A DNA stretch of 64,000 bases from CBDCYS01 sp965224215. Its GTDB lineage: Bacteria > Acidobacteriota > Terriglobia > Bryobacterales > UBA6623. The stretch is taken from the NCBI GenBank assembly GCA_965224215.1, contig CBDCYS010000068.1, forward strand, positions 186,001 to 250,000, given 5' to 3'. The notes under the pieces were generated by a model. The model was given only the letters and a program-made list of their open reading frames with translations, was not told where the DNA came from and did no database searches. The translations under genes and the position numbers were made by a program. The first letter of the stretch is position 1; each line of letters opens with the position of its first letter. This document shows, in pieces, positions 36,518 to 45,923 of the stretch.

Positions 36518-38132
36518 TCAAGCTGCCTGTCGATGATAGTACTTCAACATCCCTCCCAAACGCCGCCGACATTCGATCGGCGCGCTTGGCCGCGATTCGG
36601 TTCGATCCGGAAACACCAGCTGATTGTCGAGGCCTTGATGATTGCGCTCGAAATGATAATGCGCCACGAATTCCTCGATCGTCCAGCGCAATGACCGTTC
36701 TCCGAACAGAATCATGCGATTTAAACACGATTCCTTGATGCTGCGCACGAAGCGCTCCGCGTATACGTTCAAATTCGGTGACCGCGGCGGCAGCCTCACG
36801 ACTTCCACTCCAGCCGAGGCCAGCGTCTCTCGAAACTCCGCCGTGAACAGAGGATCTCGATCGTGAATCAAATAGCGCTTGCCGACCAAAAAACCATCAG
36901 AGGCATCGGTCAGATTACGGCTGATCTGCGTCATCCAGGCTCCATCAGGCTGTTTGCAGATCCCAGCAATCTCGACACGTCTCGTTGATAACTCGATCAC
37001 GAACAACACAACAACTCGAACCAGACCCGAACTTGTCCAGACTTCAACGGTGAAGAAGTCGGTTGCTGCGAGCACGTCCCAATGCGCCTCCAAGAATTCC
37101 TTCCACGTTGTTTTCTTGCATCGCTCCGGCGCGGGTTCGATGCCGGCTTCTTTGAGGGTGTTGGCGATCGTGCCGCGCGAGACCCGATGGCCGAGATTAG
37201 CCAAGGCTCCACGGATTCTCGTGTAGCCCCAGTCACGATTCTCGGTCGCCATGCGAGTTACCAAGTCGCGAATCTGTTCCATCACGCGTGGTCGGCCGGG
37301 GCCCCGCCGCTTACTGCCATCGTACTTGCGGGCAATCAGTTTGCGATGCCAGGCCAAGAGCGTGTCCGGCGTGACGAGCGAAGCAACTTCGACCAACACC
37401 TTGCGGCCCAGCTTCTTCGCTCTCACCGCCAGACGGCGGCGTTGATCGTCGCTCAATCGAAGACGCCGCCCGCCGAGTTGCTCCCGCAATACGCGGTTTT
37501 CCTCGCGAAGATACTCAACGACGTCCGACTGCTGCTGGTTCGCCCAACCGGCCAGGGCAGTGACACCTGAATTATGCACAGATTCACTTTGCGAGTGTGG
37601 CTGCGTTCGTAGCGGGTTGGCGGTCGTCGTGAGGTGGTAGCTCGGCAACTGGTCTTTTGGCTTCTCCGTGTCCGGTTTCCCTTCCCGCCCAGAATCCGCG
37701 TCGTCAAAACCTCGCTCGGAAGTGACGTGTTTCCAGTGCGTTACGGCTAGCGCATAAAATTTTATGCATAGCGCATAGCCAGGCTCTCAGATCAGCGCCC
37801 TCCCGCCCACCGGCAGCAAGCCGTCGTAGGGAGTCGGCTTCCTGCCGCGGAAGTGGTAAGGCGTCGAAGCCCCGATTTTATTGGGCCGCGAGGCCGTCAC
37901 GGCTGGGCCTTGTTGGACGGGCCTTTGGGAGCTATGCTGTTTTCGTCTGGTAACCATGTGGGTGACTTCCTTGGGGTTGGCTGGCGAAGCTGGAATCTTT
38001 GCCAGCCGACCTTTTTACCCCATGTTTTAGGGGGTCCCCAATGGTCCCTTGCGGCTCAGCCCTCCTCAGGTCCACGCCGCAGTGCATAATTCAGGTGACA
38101 ACGAACTGAAACGGACTCAGAACTTGCTCCAT
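36518..38132 (-). pseudogene. Transposase with rve integrase core, interrupted by element B
   Basis: The main part (36518 to 37560) encodes a helix-turn-helix region (LSDDQRRRLAVRAKKLGRKVL), an IS-type linker (VTPDTLLAWHRKLIARKYDG) and an rve core with the DDE residues in AATDFFTVEVW, IHDRDPLF and NVYAERFVRSIKE. The 530-bp element at 37566-38095 lies at codon 13: removing it and one TGACA joins MEQVLSPFQFVV to TALAGWANQQQ in frame, starting at 38132. The restored length is about 360 residues. Its inverted repeats were not identified. Homologues occur in many copies in Acidobacteriota and related phyla. Confidence 0.88.
37566..38095 (+). mobile_element. 530-bp element B, copy 4 (inside the rve transposase)
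   Basis: Perfect ends CCTGAATTATGCAC and inverse; TGACA duplicated at 37561-37565 and 38096-38100. Length 530 bp. One of two copies nested in another transposon's gene. Confidence 0.94.
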
Positions 38133-38198
38133 CGAGGACACGCTAGCATGTCGACAGTCGGATTGGTGTGCCTCGTGTCAGCCCTAACTCCCTTGAAC

Positions 38199-38435
38199 AG
38201 AATACGTTCGAGTTTTTGGACAGTACGCGATCTCAGGCATACGTTCTGTACCCTTGGCCGACAGGCCGGAATCGCCCCTGAAGTGATGCAACGTCTCATG
38301 AGGCACAAGGACATCAGGACAACCCTGGAGATCTACTCTCACGTGACCGACGATGGGGCAGTTCGAGCCATCGAAGGCTCGATGTTGTTACCCGACGGTG
38401 TTACCCATGGTCGGGAAGCTCAAACGGTTCAATAG
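38199..38435 (+). pseudogene. C-terminal fragment of a tyrosine recombinase
   Basis: About 75 residues of catalytic domain: VRDLRHTFCTLGRQAGI holds the second arginine box, LMRHKDIRTTLEIYSHV contains the histidine/tryptophan-type region and the nucleophilic tyrosine. Everything upstream, including the first catalytic arginine, is missing; the 5' side abuts the leader of the rve transposase. It ends 16 bp before tRNA-Asn, the arrangement of an element integrated at that tRNA. Confidence 0.78.
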
Positions 38436-38449
38436 CTTGGGGAGAAAGA

Positions 38450-38526
<77 letters not shown>

Positions 38527-38860
38527 GTAGAGGCAGGAAAAGCGACTACGTATGCTCATGCTCGCAAACTAGCGGTTCGGGTGTCAAACACCGTCCTAGT
38601 GGCTGCCGAGTAGGCGGTTTCTGAACCACAACCCGGCTAACGACCTGTGCGGCTTCATGCTGGAATCATTTCTAAGGATGGGGCGCCATTTTTTATCCAT
38701 CCGAGCGTCGTAGCGACGATCCGGGTGCCTGAAACCCTCAGAACAACGACCTCCCGTTGCCAAACTAGCCCTATCGTAACCCGCATTTCTGATGAATCGA
38801 GCGCCGTGACCGACGACGATCACCGGGCGTCTTTGCGGCCGAAGCGAGCCAGCAGAATCA
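38527..38860. other. Gene-free spacer after tRNA-Asn
   Basis: This should hold the tRNA promoter on the minus strand, but no clear -35/-10 pair is seen. CCCGCATTTCTGATGAAT at about 38780 resembles half of repeat D. No gene is recognised. Confidence 0.5.
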
Positions 38861-41341
38861 TCAGGGTCCGAAAAGCAGTTTCCGGACGTTGCGGTGCCGG
38901 GGCGGCGCTAGGACGCCGACGGCTTCAATGACAAGCGGTAGTCTCGTGCTTCCTTCGATCTGAACCGTCATTTGGTTCGGGCCCGGCGTGGAAGCCAATG
39001 TCCAGTTGACCGTGATGAAACCGAACGCATCGCTGATCGGGTTTGGCAGGTCAACACGGCCGTCGCCAGTGACGCTGACGTTGAAGCGCACGTCCTCGTA
39101 AATCAGGAAATTCTCGTCGAATACCTGGAAGAAGAACGAAAAGGGCATCGGAGCACCCACGCGTCCGGTTCGCAGCCGCTCGCGAGGATCGCCCAGCAGG
39201 ATCTCCAGCGGGAAAATCCGCTGGCTCGAAAGGCTGGTGCGATCAGCGAGCACTCGAATTCTCGAGTGCGAAACCTCGAACTCGTCACCTGAAGAGGCCG
39301 TTAAACTCGCGGCCCCCGCGCTCACCCCGGTAATGGGAAACTCGATGAACTGTGCACCGGCCGGAATCGTAGCGCTCGGGGGCACTTGGATCAAATCACT
39401 GTCGCTCGAAAACTGAACTTCAACCGGCTCGAGAGTGCGGTTTTCTAGGAAGACGACGCCCTCGGTCGTTCTTCCTTCTAATACTCCGGCGGCTGGCCAG
39501 GTTGTGAGCCCGAGCTTGCGCACCAGCTTCGTCTCAATTTGCGCCCGGTTGCCAACAGCCTGATCGAAGTATTCATCGAAGGCCACTCGAAACCCCTCGA
39601 TCTTCTCGATGTCTTCCGGGGGAACTTCCTCGCCTTCTTGCTTTAACAAGATGAACCCGTAACGGAAGCTCCGCTGCGAAACCGTGTGATCGGGCGCACG
39701 TGTGCCGTGCGCGGCGATGATGTCGTCGATCGTTACCTCAACCCGCTCTCCATCGAAGAAAATCCCCGCCAGCGGTTCGTGGGACTCGTTGAACAAATTG
39801 TCGAAGATGCTGGGATTCCGCACAAAGAAGTTGGGAGGAACCTCTTCGGGCGGCAGTAGTCCCATGAGATAGAGGTCCAACTCGCTGAAACCCGCGATCG
39901 TCTCCGTGGTCTCGAAACGAAATGCGCCGCTGCCATGGTCGACGATGCGGTTGCCCTCCAGCAAAGACGCCTTCGAGTTGAAGTAGTAGCTCCAGTGGCT
40001 GAACTGGCGTCCCAGCATCTCCGCCGATGGGGTGTTTGTCTCTGCATCGACAAACAGGGTTCGCGCCAAAAAGCGGTGACCTGCTTCGTGGGTGAGCACG
40101 GTCTGCGGCGTGCTTAGTCCGAGCCCGAAATTGCGAGAGATTCGTCCATTGGGGTCTTCCGGGTACTGGTCGAGCTCTCCCATGTACATCAAACCTTGCA
40201 ACCGCTGGAAGGAACCCAAGAGCGAACCGACGTCGGTCACATTCTGCGCCTCCGCGAAGAACGGAAAGGGCCCGATCCCCTGTACGAAATTACGTATCGG
40301 CAAGTAGAACGCAAATGCTCCGGTATCAATCGGGATCTCGTAGTTCTGAAAAATGACGATGAAGTCGTAGGCGTCCTCATGGCCGAGGTAAAACTTTTGG
40401 CCAAGTATCGCCAAATCGACGACCGCCGTCAGGAAGATCTCGACGACCGCCGCGGAGAAGGTATTGGTGGATGGCTCGGAGAAATCGCCTGCCAGGGATT
40501 CGTTGAAACGGGCGCCTGGGGCGATCCCGATAATCGCTTCGCCTGTCGAGACATCGGTATAGGAGAACTCAATGCGGCCGTTGGCGAAAAGACTGACCTG
40601 GAAGTTCTGTGGCAAGCCCGTAGCGTCGAAGCTGAACTCAGGTACATTGATCCAGGTCGCGACAAATCGCTCGGCGCTGGAGAGAACTCGGATTGCGCTG
40701 CCGTCGATCGTCGGGTCGAGATCGGCAAACAAACCCATGATGCGCGGCGGTCCGGTGACAGCTCGCGCCGGATCACGCACCCCGGACGCGTTGTCCCCTT
40801 GGCCGAAGGTGAGGTTGCCATCGGAGTTGAGGAACAGGCCTGTGTAGGCTTCGCTGAAGAAAGGAAAAGCAAAGTCCAAGTCGAGTGGCAGGGAATCATC
40901 ATCGCCGAGAACGACGAACTCGCCGGTCGCCGCGGCCTGAGCATCGAAGCCGCCATCACGCACTTCATAGCGATAGGCGCTCGCTTCCGGATCGACGGGC
41001 ACGAAGGAAAGCGTCTGGCCGTTCAGGTCGAACGGCAGGGGGGGCAGGAAAACTCCGTCCCCGTCGTCCACGATGGCGATATCTCCGATGTCGTCAACGA
41101 ACAACTCGTCGACCGGTTCGGGAGCGACTTCCAGCGAAACGGTTCGCGGCGGCGGCAGCCCTCTCGACGCCCGCGCCGCGATGTTTTGCTGGTGGATGAG
41201 TTGCGTAGTGACCGGACTGGCGAGGTCACCTGGACGCCGATCCGACTTGGCTTGGAGCAGGCTGGGCGCGACGACGAGAGCCAGGCATGCTGCCAGGAGC
41301 ACGGGCGCACGGCTGCCTCGGCGACTGCGCTGAAGACCCAC
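38861..41341 (-). CDS. Large secreted protein with nidogen-like domain and HEAGH metalloprotease motif
   Basis: Taking GTG 41341 as start gives 826 residues with a signal peptide (APVLLAACLALVVAPSLLQA); the longer frame to 41608 translates intergenic repeat and is not used. A nidogen-type domain follows (FPFFSEAYTGLFLNSDGNLTFG at about residues 145-165 to GEAIIGIAPGARFN). In mid-protein THEAGHRFLARTLF carries an HExxH-type zinc motif in the variant H-E-A-G-H, so a metallopeptidase is likely. The C-terminal 200 residues look like two Ig-like beta domains (VQFSSDSDLIQVPPSATIPAG, FNVSVTGDGRVDLPNP). Probably an outer-surface or secreted adhesin/protease. Intact. Confidence 0.75.
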   Translation of the reverse strand: MGLQRSRRGSRAPVLLAACLALVVAPSLLQAKSDRRPGDLASPVTTQLIHQQNIAARASRGLPPPRTVSLEVAPEPVDELFVDDIGDIAIVDDGDGVFLPPLPFDLNGQTLSFVPVDPEASAYRYEVRDGGFDAQAAATGEFVVLGDDDSLPLDLDFAFPFFSEAYTGLFLNSDGNLTFGQGDNASGVRDPARAVTGPPRIMGLFADLDPTIDGSAIRVLSSAERFVATWINVPEFSFDATGLPQNFQVSLFANGRIEFSYTDVSTGEAIIGIAPGARFNESLAGDFSEPSTNTFSAAVVEIFLTAVVDLAILGQKFYLGHEDAYDFIVIFQNYEIPIDTGAFAFYLPIRNFVQGIGPFPFFAEAQNVTDVGSLLGSFQRLQGLMYMGELDQYPEDPNGRISRNFGLGLSTPQTVLTHEAGHRFLARTLFVDAETNTPSAEMLGRQFSHWSYYFNSKASLLEGNRIVDHGSGAFRFETTETIAGFSELDLYLMGLLPPEEVPPNFFVRNPSIFDNLFNESHEPLAGIFFDGERVEVTIDDIIAAHGTRAPDHTVSQRSFRYGFILLKQEGEEVPPEDIEKIEGFRVAFDEYFDQAVGNRAQIETKLVRKLGLTTWPAAGVLEGRTTEGVVFLENRTLEPVEVQFSSDSDLIQVPPSATIPAGAQFIEFPITGVSAGAASLTASSGDEFEVSHSRIRVLADRTSLSSQRIFPLEILLGDPRERLRTGRVGAPMPFSFFFQVFDENFLIYEDVRFNVSVTGDGRVDLPNPISDAFGFITVNWTLASTPGPNQMTVQIEGSTRLPLVIEAVGVLAPPRHRNVRKLLFGP

Positions 41342-41413
41342 ATTGTCAGTGTAGCTAGAGCTCGGCCGTCGCCGCTTCGCGTCAAATAGCGTGGACTTCC
41401 GTCTCACGCCGCC

Positions 41414-41439
41414 TTGGCAGGCAAGGATGCCTGCCCCAC
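41414..41439 (-). repeat. Dispersed 26-bp palindromic repeat
   Basis: TTGGCAGGCAAGGATGCCTG and the next six bases recur with one change at 60543-60568. The core GGCAGGCA-AGGA-TGCCTGCC folds into a perfect hairpin. GTGGACTTCCGT, just left of it, also recurs near 52149. These look like small repetitive extragenic palindromes. Confidence 0.7.
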
Positions 41440-41619
41440 GAAGCGGAATGTAGAAACTCCAGGTCGTCGCTTCGCGGCGAAGGGCAGGCACAACTGCGGT
41501 CCCCCTACTTGGGCTTCGGTGGTTGAGTCGTAGGTTCATCCAACAGCCAGCCTCGGCGCGGCTTGGAAGTCGGCCGCAACACGCGGATCGCCAGACTGCA
41601 TTTCTCACCTGACCGCCCG

Positions 41620-41997
41620 CTAGTGTTCCCCCGCCGTCAGGCGCTTTTCCATTGTCATGAGGCGCTCCATCATGTCTTCGAGCTGGGCGGCTTTGTAGAA
41701 CATTTCGATGGAGTAGCGGGCGGCGCTGACTCGACTCGCGGAGGTGGCTTTCTCGTCCTCCATGATGGTGTCCAGCGTACGGGCGGCGCGGCCGGCCATG
41801 TGTTGCAGGTGGGTTGCGAGCTGGGTCAGGGAGAGCTCCCGAGCGTGTCTCACAGCGCCTTGAAATTCCTCTTCCTGCAGCCAGCGATAGAGGGTGCGCT
41901 CGTGGATGTTGGCTTGTTTCGCGGCGTCGCTAATACTGGTGCCGGAGATCAAGGATTGGACGGCGCGGTCTTGCCGTGACGTAAGCTGCTAATTCAT
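41620..41997 (-). pseudogene. Helix-turn-helix protein with an in-frame TAG at codon 3
   Basis: An ATG at 41997 with AAAGGAT upstream opens the reading MN-stop-QLTSRQDRAVQSLISG, so codon 3 is TAG (41989-41991). The rest is uninterrupted: a Hin-type helix-turn-helix (ISDAAKQANIHERTLYRWLQE) and a helical C-terminus (MMERLMTMEKRLTAGEH). The shape resembles small phage-terminase-like or mobile-element DNA-binding proteins common in Acidobacteriota. TTG 41952 could give a 110-residue product without the first 15 residues. A CAG-to-TAG change is the simplest cause. Confidence 0.65.
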
Positions 41998-42206
41998 AAA
42001 GATCCTTTACAAAATGTCTTGAAATGCCATGATATGCCAGGTTTTGGAGCCATTTTCTGGCCCGATAACCGAGGCCGTGACCGCGCGGTGCTGGTTTCTC
42101 TTTGGCATTACGTGATCACTCTTCCGGCACTCACTATATCAAACGGAACTAGGCGCTCCGGGCGTAGCTGGATCATAAGTTACTGAAACAAACGGAAATA
42201 CTTTAT

Positions 42207-43237
42207 GATGGGTATACGGTTGACTCAGGTAGCCCCAATATCTTGTGGTTTGGAGATTTTCTTGGGTTCTGTAACCGGGTGAACAATCATCTTGTAAGTC
42301 GCGGGATCCACGGCTACCGCCTGCTGGACGAGCCGATAGAAGAGTTTGCCGCGGCTTTTGGATTTGCGGCGGTTGAAACGGAAGGTGAACTCGTCCAGGT
42401 AGTAGTCCAGATGTTTGTGGCTCACGGCGCCCTGATGGGTGCCCAGCAGCCAGCGCTTGAGCAGTGACATCACGCGGTGGACGCGGGGCATCAATTCCGA
42501 CGCGGACTGCTCCTGCCTGCTGACAACTGTGACCTGATGGACGTAGCCTTCCTTTTTCAACCCGGAGTAACCGGGCCAGCCGTCGGTATGCACCACGCTG
42601 CCCGGCTCGATGCACTCCTCCACGAAAGGCAACAGGCTCTCGCCCGAGGCATCCTCGATTCTCTTCATGCGAATCCGGCCGATACCCCGCCCATCCTCTT
42701 GAGCGGCCACTGCGATCAATGCTTTGTTTTTCAGGTTTCGGCCCCGCAGGCCCTCTTCGAGCCCGCCCCAGTAGCTTTCATCGACTTCCACCGTCCCGGC
42801 CAGCAAATCCCGTCCCGGCCGCACCATCGCGCGCCGCATTTTGTGCAGCCAGGTCCAAGCCGTTTCGTACCTGTTGAGCCCCAACACTCTTTGAAGTCCC
42901 AAAGCGCTGGCTCCGGTTTTTTGGGTGGTGACCCACCACATCGCACGAAACCACAACGGCAAAGGGCTGCGCGTGTCCTGAAAGATGGTCCCGGCGGTCA
43001 CCGAGGTTTGGCGCCCACACGCAGCGCACTGCAGCAGCACTTTTCGCAAAGGCCACGACTTTCCACAACCGCAACCCGGACAGCGGAAACCGTCCGGCCA
43101 GCGCAGCCGGAACAGATACTCCCGGCAGGCCTCCTCACTGCTAAAACGGGACTCGAATTCTGTCAGGTTCTGAGGGTAATCTTCCATCTGCCGGCATACT
43201 ACATCTTGGGGCTACCTGAGTCAACCGGATACCCATC
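42207..43237 (-). mobile_element. ISXO2-like element, copy 4
   Basis: A complete 1,031-bp copy with TACTTTAT duplicated at 42199-42206 and 43238-43245. Its right duplication overlaps the left duplication of copy 5, so the two elements are separated by only 12 bp. The target was intergenic. Confidence 0.95.
42225..43187 (-). CDS. ISXO2-like transposase, intact
   Basis: A complete 320-residue frame with all catalytic motifs. Against copy 3 it changes residue A to S early (FESRFSSEE) and P to S near the end (KKISKPQ). It shares FESRF with copy 5 and with the truncated copy 8, which groups these three as a sub-lineage. Confidence 0.93.
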   Translation of the reverse strand: MEDYPQNLTEFESRFSSEEACREYLFRLRWPDGFRCPGCGCGKSWPLRKVLLQCAACGRQTSVTAGTIFQDTRSPLPLWFRAMWWVTTQKTGASALGLQRVLGLNRYETAWTWLHKMRRAMVRPGRDLLAGTVEVDESYWGGLEEGLRGRNLKNKALIAVAAQEDGRGIGRIRMKRIEDASGESLLPFVEECIEPGSVVHTDGWPGYSGLKKEGYVHQVTVVSRQEQSASELMPRVHRVMSLLKRWLLGTHQGAVSHKHLDYYLDEFTFRFNRRKSKSRGKLFYRLVQQAVAVDPATYKMIVHPVTEPKKISKPQDIGAT

Positions 43238-43249
43238 TACTTTATTTTA

Positions 43250-44280
43250 GATGGGTATCCGGTTGACTCAGGTAGCCCCAATATCTTGTGGTTTGGGGAT
43301 TTTCTTGGGTTCTGTAACCGGTAGAACAATCATCTTGTAAGTCGCGGGATCCACGGCTACCGCCTGCTGGACGAGCCGATAGAAGAGTTTGCCGCGGCTT
43401 TTGGAGTTGCGGCGGTTGAAACGGAAGGTGAACTCGTCCAGGTAGTAGTCCAGATGTTTGTGGCTCACGGCGCCCTGATGGGTGCCCAGCAGGCAGCGCT
43501 TGAGCAGTGACATCACGCGGTGGACGCGGGGCATCAATTCCGACTTGGACTGCTCCTGCCTGCTGACAACTGTGACCTGATGGACGTAGCCTTCCTTTTT
43601 CAACCCGGAGTAACCGGGCCAGCCGTCGGTATGCACCACGCTGCCCGGCTCGATGCACTCCTCCACGAAAGGCAACAGGCTCTCGCCCGAGGCATCCTCG
43701 ATTCTCTTCATGCGAATCCGGCCGATACCCCGCCCATCCTCTTGAGCGGCTACTGCGATCAATGCTTTGTTTTTCAGGTTTCGGCCCCGCAGGCCCTCTT
43801 CGAGCCCGCCCCAGTAGCTTTCATCGACTTCCACCGTCCCGGCGAGCAAATCCCGTCCCGGCCGCACCATCGCGCGCCGCATTTTGTGCAGCCAGGTCCA
43901 AGCCGTTTCGTACCTGTTGAGCCCCAACACTCTTTGCAGTCCCAAAGCGCTGGCTCCGGTCTTTTGGGTGGTGACCCACCACATCGCACGAAACCACAAC
44001 GGCAAAGGGCTGCGCGTGTCCTGAAAGATGGTCCCGGCGGTCACCGAGGTTTGGCGCCCACACGCAGCGCACTGCAGCAGCACTTTTCGCAAAGGCCACG
44101 ACTTTCCACAACCGCAACCCGGACAGCGGAAACCGTCCGGCCAGCGCAGCCGGAACAGATACTCCCGGCAGGCCTCCTCACTGCTAAAACGGGACTCGAA
44201 TTCTGTCAGGTTCTGAGGGTAATCTTCCATCTGCCGGCATACTACATCTTGGGGCTACCTGAGTCAACCGGATACCCACC
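43250..44280 (-). mobile_element. ISXO2-like element, copy 5, adjacent to copy 4
   Basis: A complete 1,031-bp copy with TTATTTTA duplicated at 43242-43249 and 44281-44288. The original target, TACTTTATTTTAAT, contains both duplications overlapping by four bases, so one element landed at the edge of the other. Two identical elements in the same orientation form a ready substrate for deletion or for composite transposition. Confidence 0.95.
43268..44230 (-). CDS. ISXO2-like transposase, intact
   Basis: Full 320 residues. Differences from copy 4 include QSKSELM (where copy 4 has QSASELM), LLKRCLLG, NSKSRGK and IVLPVTE. QSKSELM and NSKSRGK are shared with copy 7, which hints at gene conversion between copies. 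Confidence 0.93.
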   Translation of the reverse strand: MEDYPQNLTEFESRFSSEEACREYLFRLRWPDGFRCPGCGCGKSWPLRKVLLQCAACGRQTSVTAGTIFQDTRSPLPLWFRAMWWVTTQKTGASALGLQRVLGLNRYETAWTWLHKMRRAMVRPGRDLLAGTVEVDESYWGGLEEGLRGRNLKNKALIAVAAQEDGRGIGRIRMKRIEDASGESLLPFVEECIEPGSVVHTDGWPGYSGLKKEGYVHQVTVVSRQEQSKSELMPRVHRVMSLLKRCLLGTHQGAVSHKHLDYYLDEFTFRFNRRNSKSRGKLFYRLVQQAVAVDPATYKMIVLPVTEPKKIPKPQDIGAT

Positions 44281-44288
44281 TTATTTTA

Positions 44289-44664
44289 ATATCCGTGAAC
44301 GAAAAACGGGAATTGGAGAATTTGGCAACTATGGCTGATCGCAGGGGCGGCGGATGGACGGGGTGGCCCGTTGCTTTCGGGTGGTAATGATGACGGTTTG
44401 CTTGGCAATTTCGCGAAGTTTTGGTTGGAAATTGGCTTTTTCGCTGTTTGGGTGTTGCGGTGGCGCGGGAGTCGGTGAGTGTTCGATGAGGCGGTTTCGC
44501 GGGTCGGGTACTTCATCTTGGCGCTGAGCCAGTGCCCGGATGCGGTGTGGGCTGGTGGAATGACGAACTCGGCGCTTTGAGCGGCCCCACTACAGTCCAC
44601 GTGACGAAAAGCTGAGCGCGTCGCAACTTAGTCTGGGCGCAGTTGCTCAACTGAAAGGCTACCG
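44289..44664. other. Spacer without a convincing gene
   Basis: A minus-strand frame of 104 codons (44286-44600) exists, but it has unbalanced composition, no domain and no ribosome-binding site. It is most likely decayed coding sequence or chance. Confidence 0.5.
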
Positions 44665-44970
44665 ATGCCGGGGCACGCTGGTGTACAATCGTACACAGCG
44701 ACTGAGCTTCAATGGGATCCCCGGAAGGCTGCGGCCAATACGCGCAAACATGGAATCCAATTCGCCGATGCCGTTCCGGTGTTGGAAGACGAACGCGCCA
44801 TCACCTTGTTTGACGACGTCCACGGCGAAGAACGGTGGGTCACGATTGGGATGGAGCCGTTGGCACGGATTCTGACCGTGGTGTACACCTGGCGTGACAA
44901 CACAGTCCGGGTCATCTCGGCGCGCCCGGCCACGCCGAACGAACGCAGGCAGTATCTGGAGAACTCCTGA
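44665..44970 (+). CDS. brnT: BrnT-family ribonuclease toxin
   Basis: The 101-residue frame contains the BrnT core: LQWDPRKAAANTRKHGIQFADA at residues 15-36, then ITLFDDVHGEERWVTIG and RVISARPATPNERRQYLEN. BrnT is a RelE-fold RNase neutralised by BrnA. The ATG at 44665 adds about 13 residues before the conserved start; no other in-frame start codon exists nearer. An inverted repeat (GTGTAC-AATC-GTACAC) falls inside these codons. The antitoxin gene overlaps its stop by 4 bp if CTG is used. Intact. Confidence 0.85.
   Translation: MPGHAGVQSYTATELQWDPRKAAANTRKHGIQFADAVPVLEDERAITLFDDVHGEERWVTIGMEPLARILTVVYTWRDNTVRVISARPATPNERRQYLENS
44681..44696 (+). promoter_or_regulatory. Inverted repeat, possible BrnA operator
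   Basis: GTGTAC and GTACAC flank AATC perfectly and include a TACAAT hexamer. BrnA antitoxins autoregulate through ribbon-helix-helix binding to palindromes, which fits. Its location after ATG 44665 would put the promoter inside the annotated toxin start, so the toxin may really begin further downstream at a non-standard codon. Confidence 0.4.
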
Positions 44971-45221
44971 GACAGGAATACGATTTCAGCAAGGGCAAAC
45001 GCGGAGCCGTGGCGCCCGTCCCGCAGGGCAAGACTCGAGTGACTATTCGGCTAGATGACGACCTTCTGGACTGGTTCCGGAATGAAGTAGACAAGGCTGG
45101 CGGGGGCAACTATCAAACACTGATCAACCTGGCGCTAAGAGATTTCGTCAACCGAAGCCGGGAGCCGCTGGAGAGCACATTGAGACGCGTTTTACGGGAA
45201 GAACTCAAGCGCGCTGGGTAG
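44967..45221 (+). CDS. brnA: BrnA-family ribbon-helix-helix antitoxin, unusual start
   Basis: Family members begin with a R-x-EYDFS segment; here RQEYDFSKGKRGAVAPVPQGK is in frame from CTG 44967, overlapping the toxin TGA by 4 bp (CTGA). No ATG exists upstream in frame; GTG 45009 would give 70 residues lacking this conserved start. The ribbon-helix-helix core is TRVTIRLDDDLLDWFRNEVD and NYQTLINLALRDFV. Use of CTG, or a decayed ATG, would lower antitoxin supply; because the toxin is intact this matters. The 172-bp region after it (45222-45393) shows no gene. Confidence 0.78.
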   Translation: MRQEYDFSKGKRGAVAPVPQGKTRVTIRLDDDLLDWFRNEVDKAGGGNYQTLINLALRDFVNRSREPLESTLRRVLREELKRAG

Positions 45222-45393
45222 TCGAACTGCGTAGACCCCGTAAACGGCGTGGTGTTGACGCAGGCGACGGCGCTCGCCTCACCTCGGTCAGCAGCAGGTC
45301 TTGGATGGCAACCCTCCGACGTAAGTTCTCATGTAGTGCGACAGACTGTCGCAGTATGTCAGGAGGACTCTACTGGAAATAGGTAACATAGCA

Positions 45394-45923
45394 CCTGAAT
45401 TATGCACTGCGGCGTGGACCTGAGGAGGGCTGAGCCGCAAGGGACCATTGGGGACCCCCTAAAACATGGGGTAAAAAGGTCGGCTGGCAAAGATTCCAGC
45501 TTCGCCAGCCAACCCCAAGGAAGTCACCCACATGGTTACCAGACGAAAACAGCATAGCTCCCAAAGGCCCGTCCAACAAGGCCCAGCCGTGACGGCCTCG
45601 CGGCCCAATAAAATCAGGGCTTCGACGCCTTACCACTTCCGCGGCAGGAAGCCGACTCCCTACGGCGGCTTGCTGCCGGTGGTCGGGAGGGCGCTGATCT
45701 GAGAGCCTGGCTATGCGCTATGCATAAAATTTTATGCACTAGCCGTAACGCACTGGAAACACGTCACTTCCGAGCGAGGTTTTGACGACGCGGATTCTGG
45801 GCGGGAAGGGAAACCGGACACGGAGAAGCCAAAAGGCCAGTTGCCGAGCTACCACCTCACGACGACCGCCAACCCGCTACGAACGCAGCCACACTCGCAA
45901 AGTGAATCTGTGCATAATTCAGG
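45394..45923 (-). mobile_element. 530-bp element B, copy 5
   Basis: Perfect CCTGAATTATGCAC ends, TAGCA duplicated at 45389-45393 and 45924-45928, 530 bp. It sits between the BrnTA operon and a membrane protein gene. The spacer from 45924 to 46112 has no recognisable gene. Confidence 0.94.

Noticed and set aside
40196..41389. A 397-codon plus-strand frame opposite the nidogen-domain gene
   Set aside because: Antisense shadow with unusual composition; the minus-strand frame has a signal peptide and domains.
44286..44600. A 104-codon minus-strand gene
   Set aside because: No domain, no ribosome-binding site and unbalanced Ser/Pro/Lys composition.
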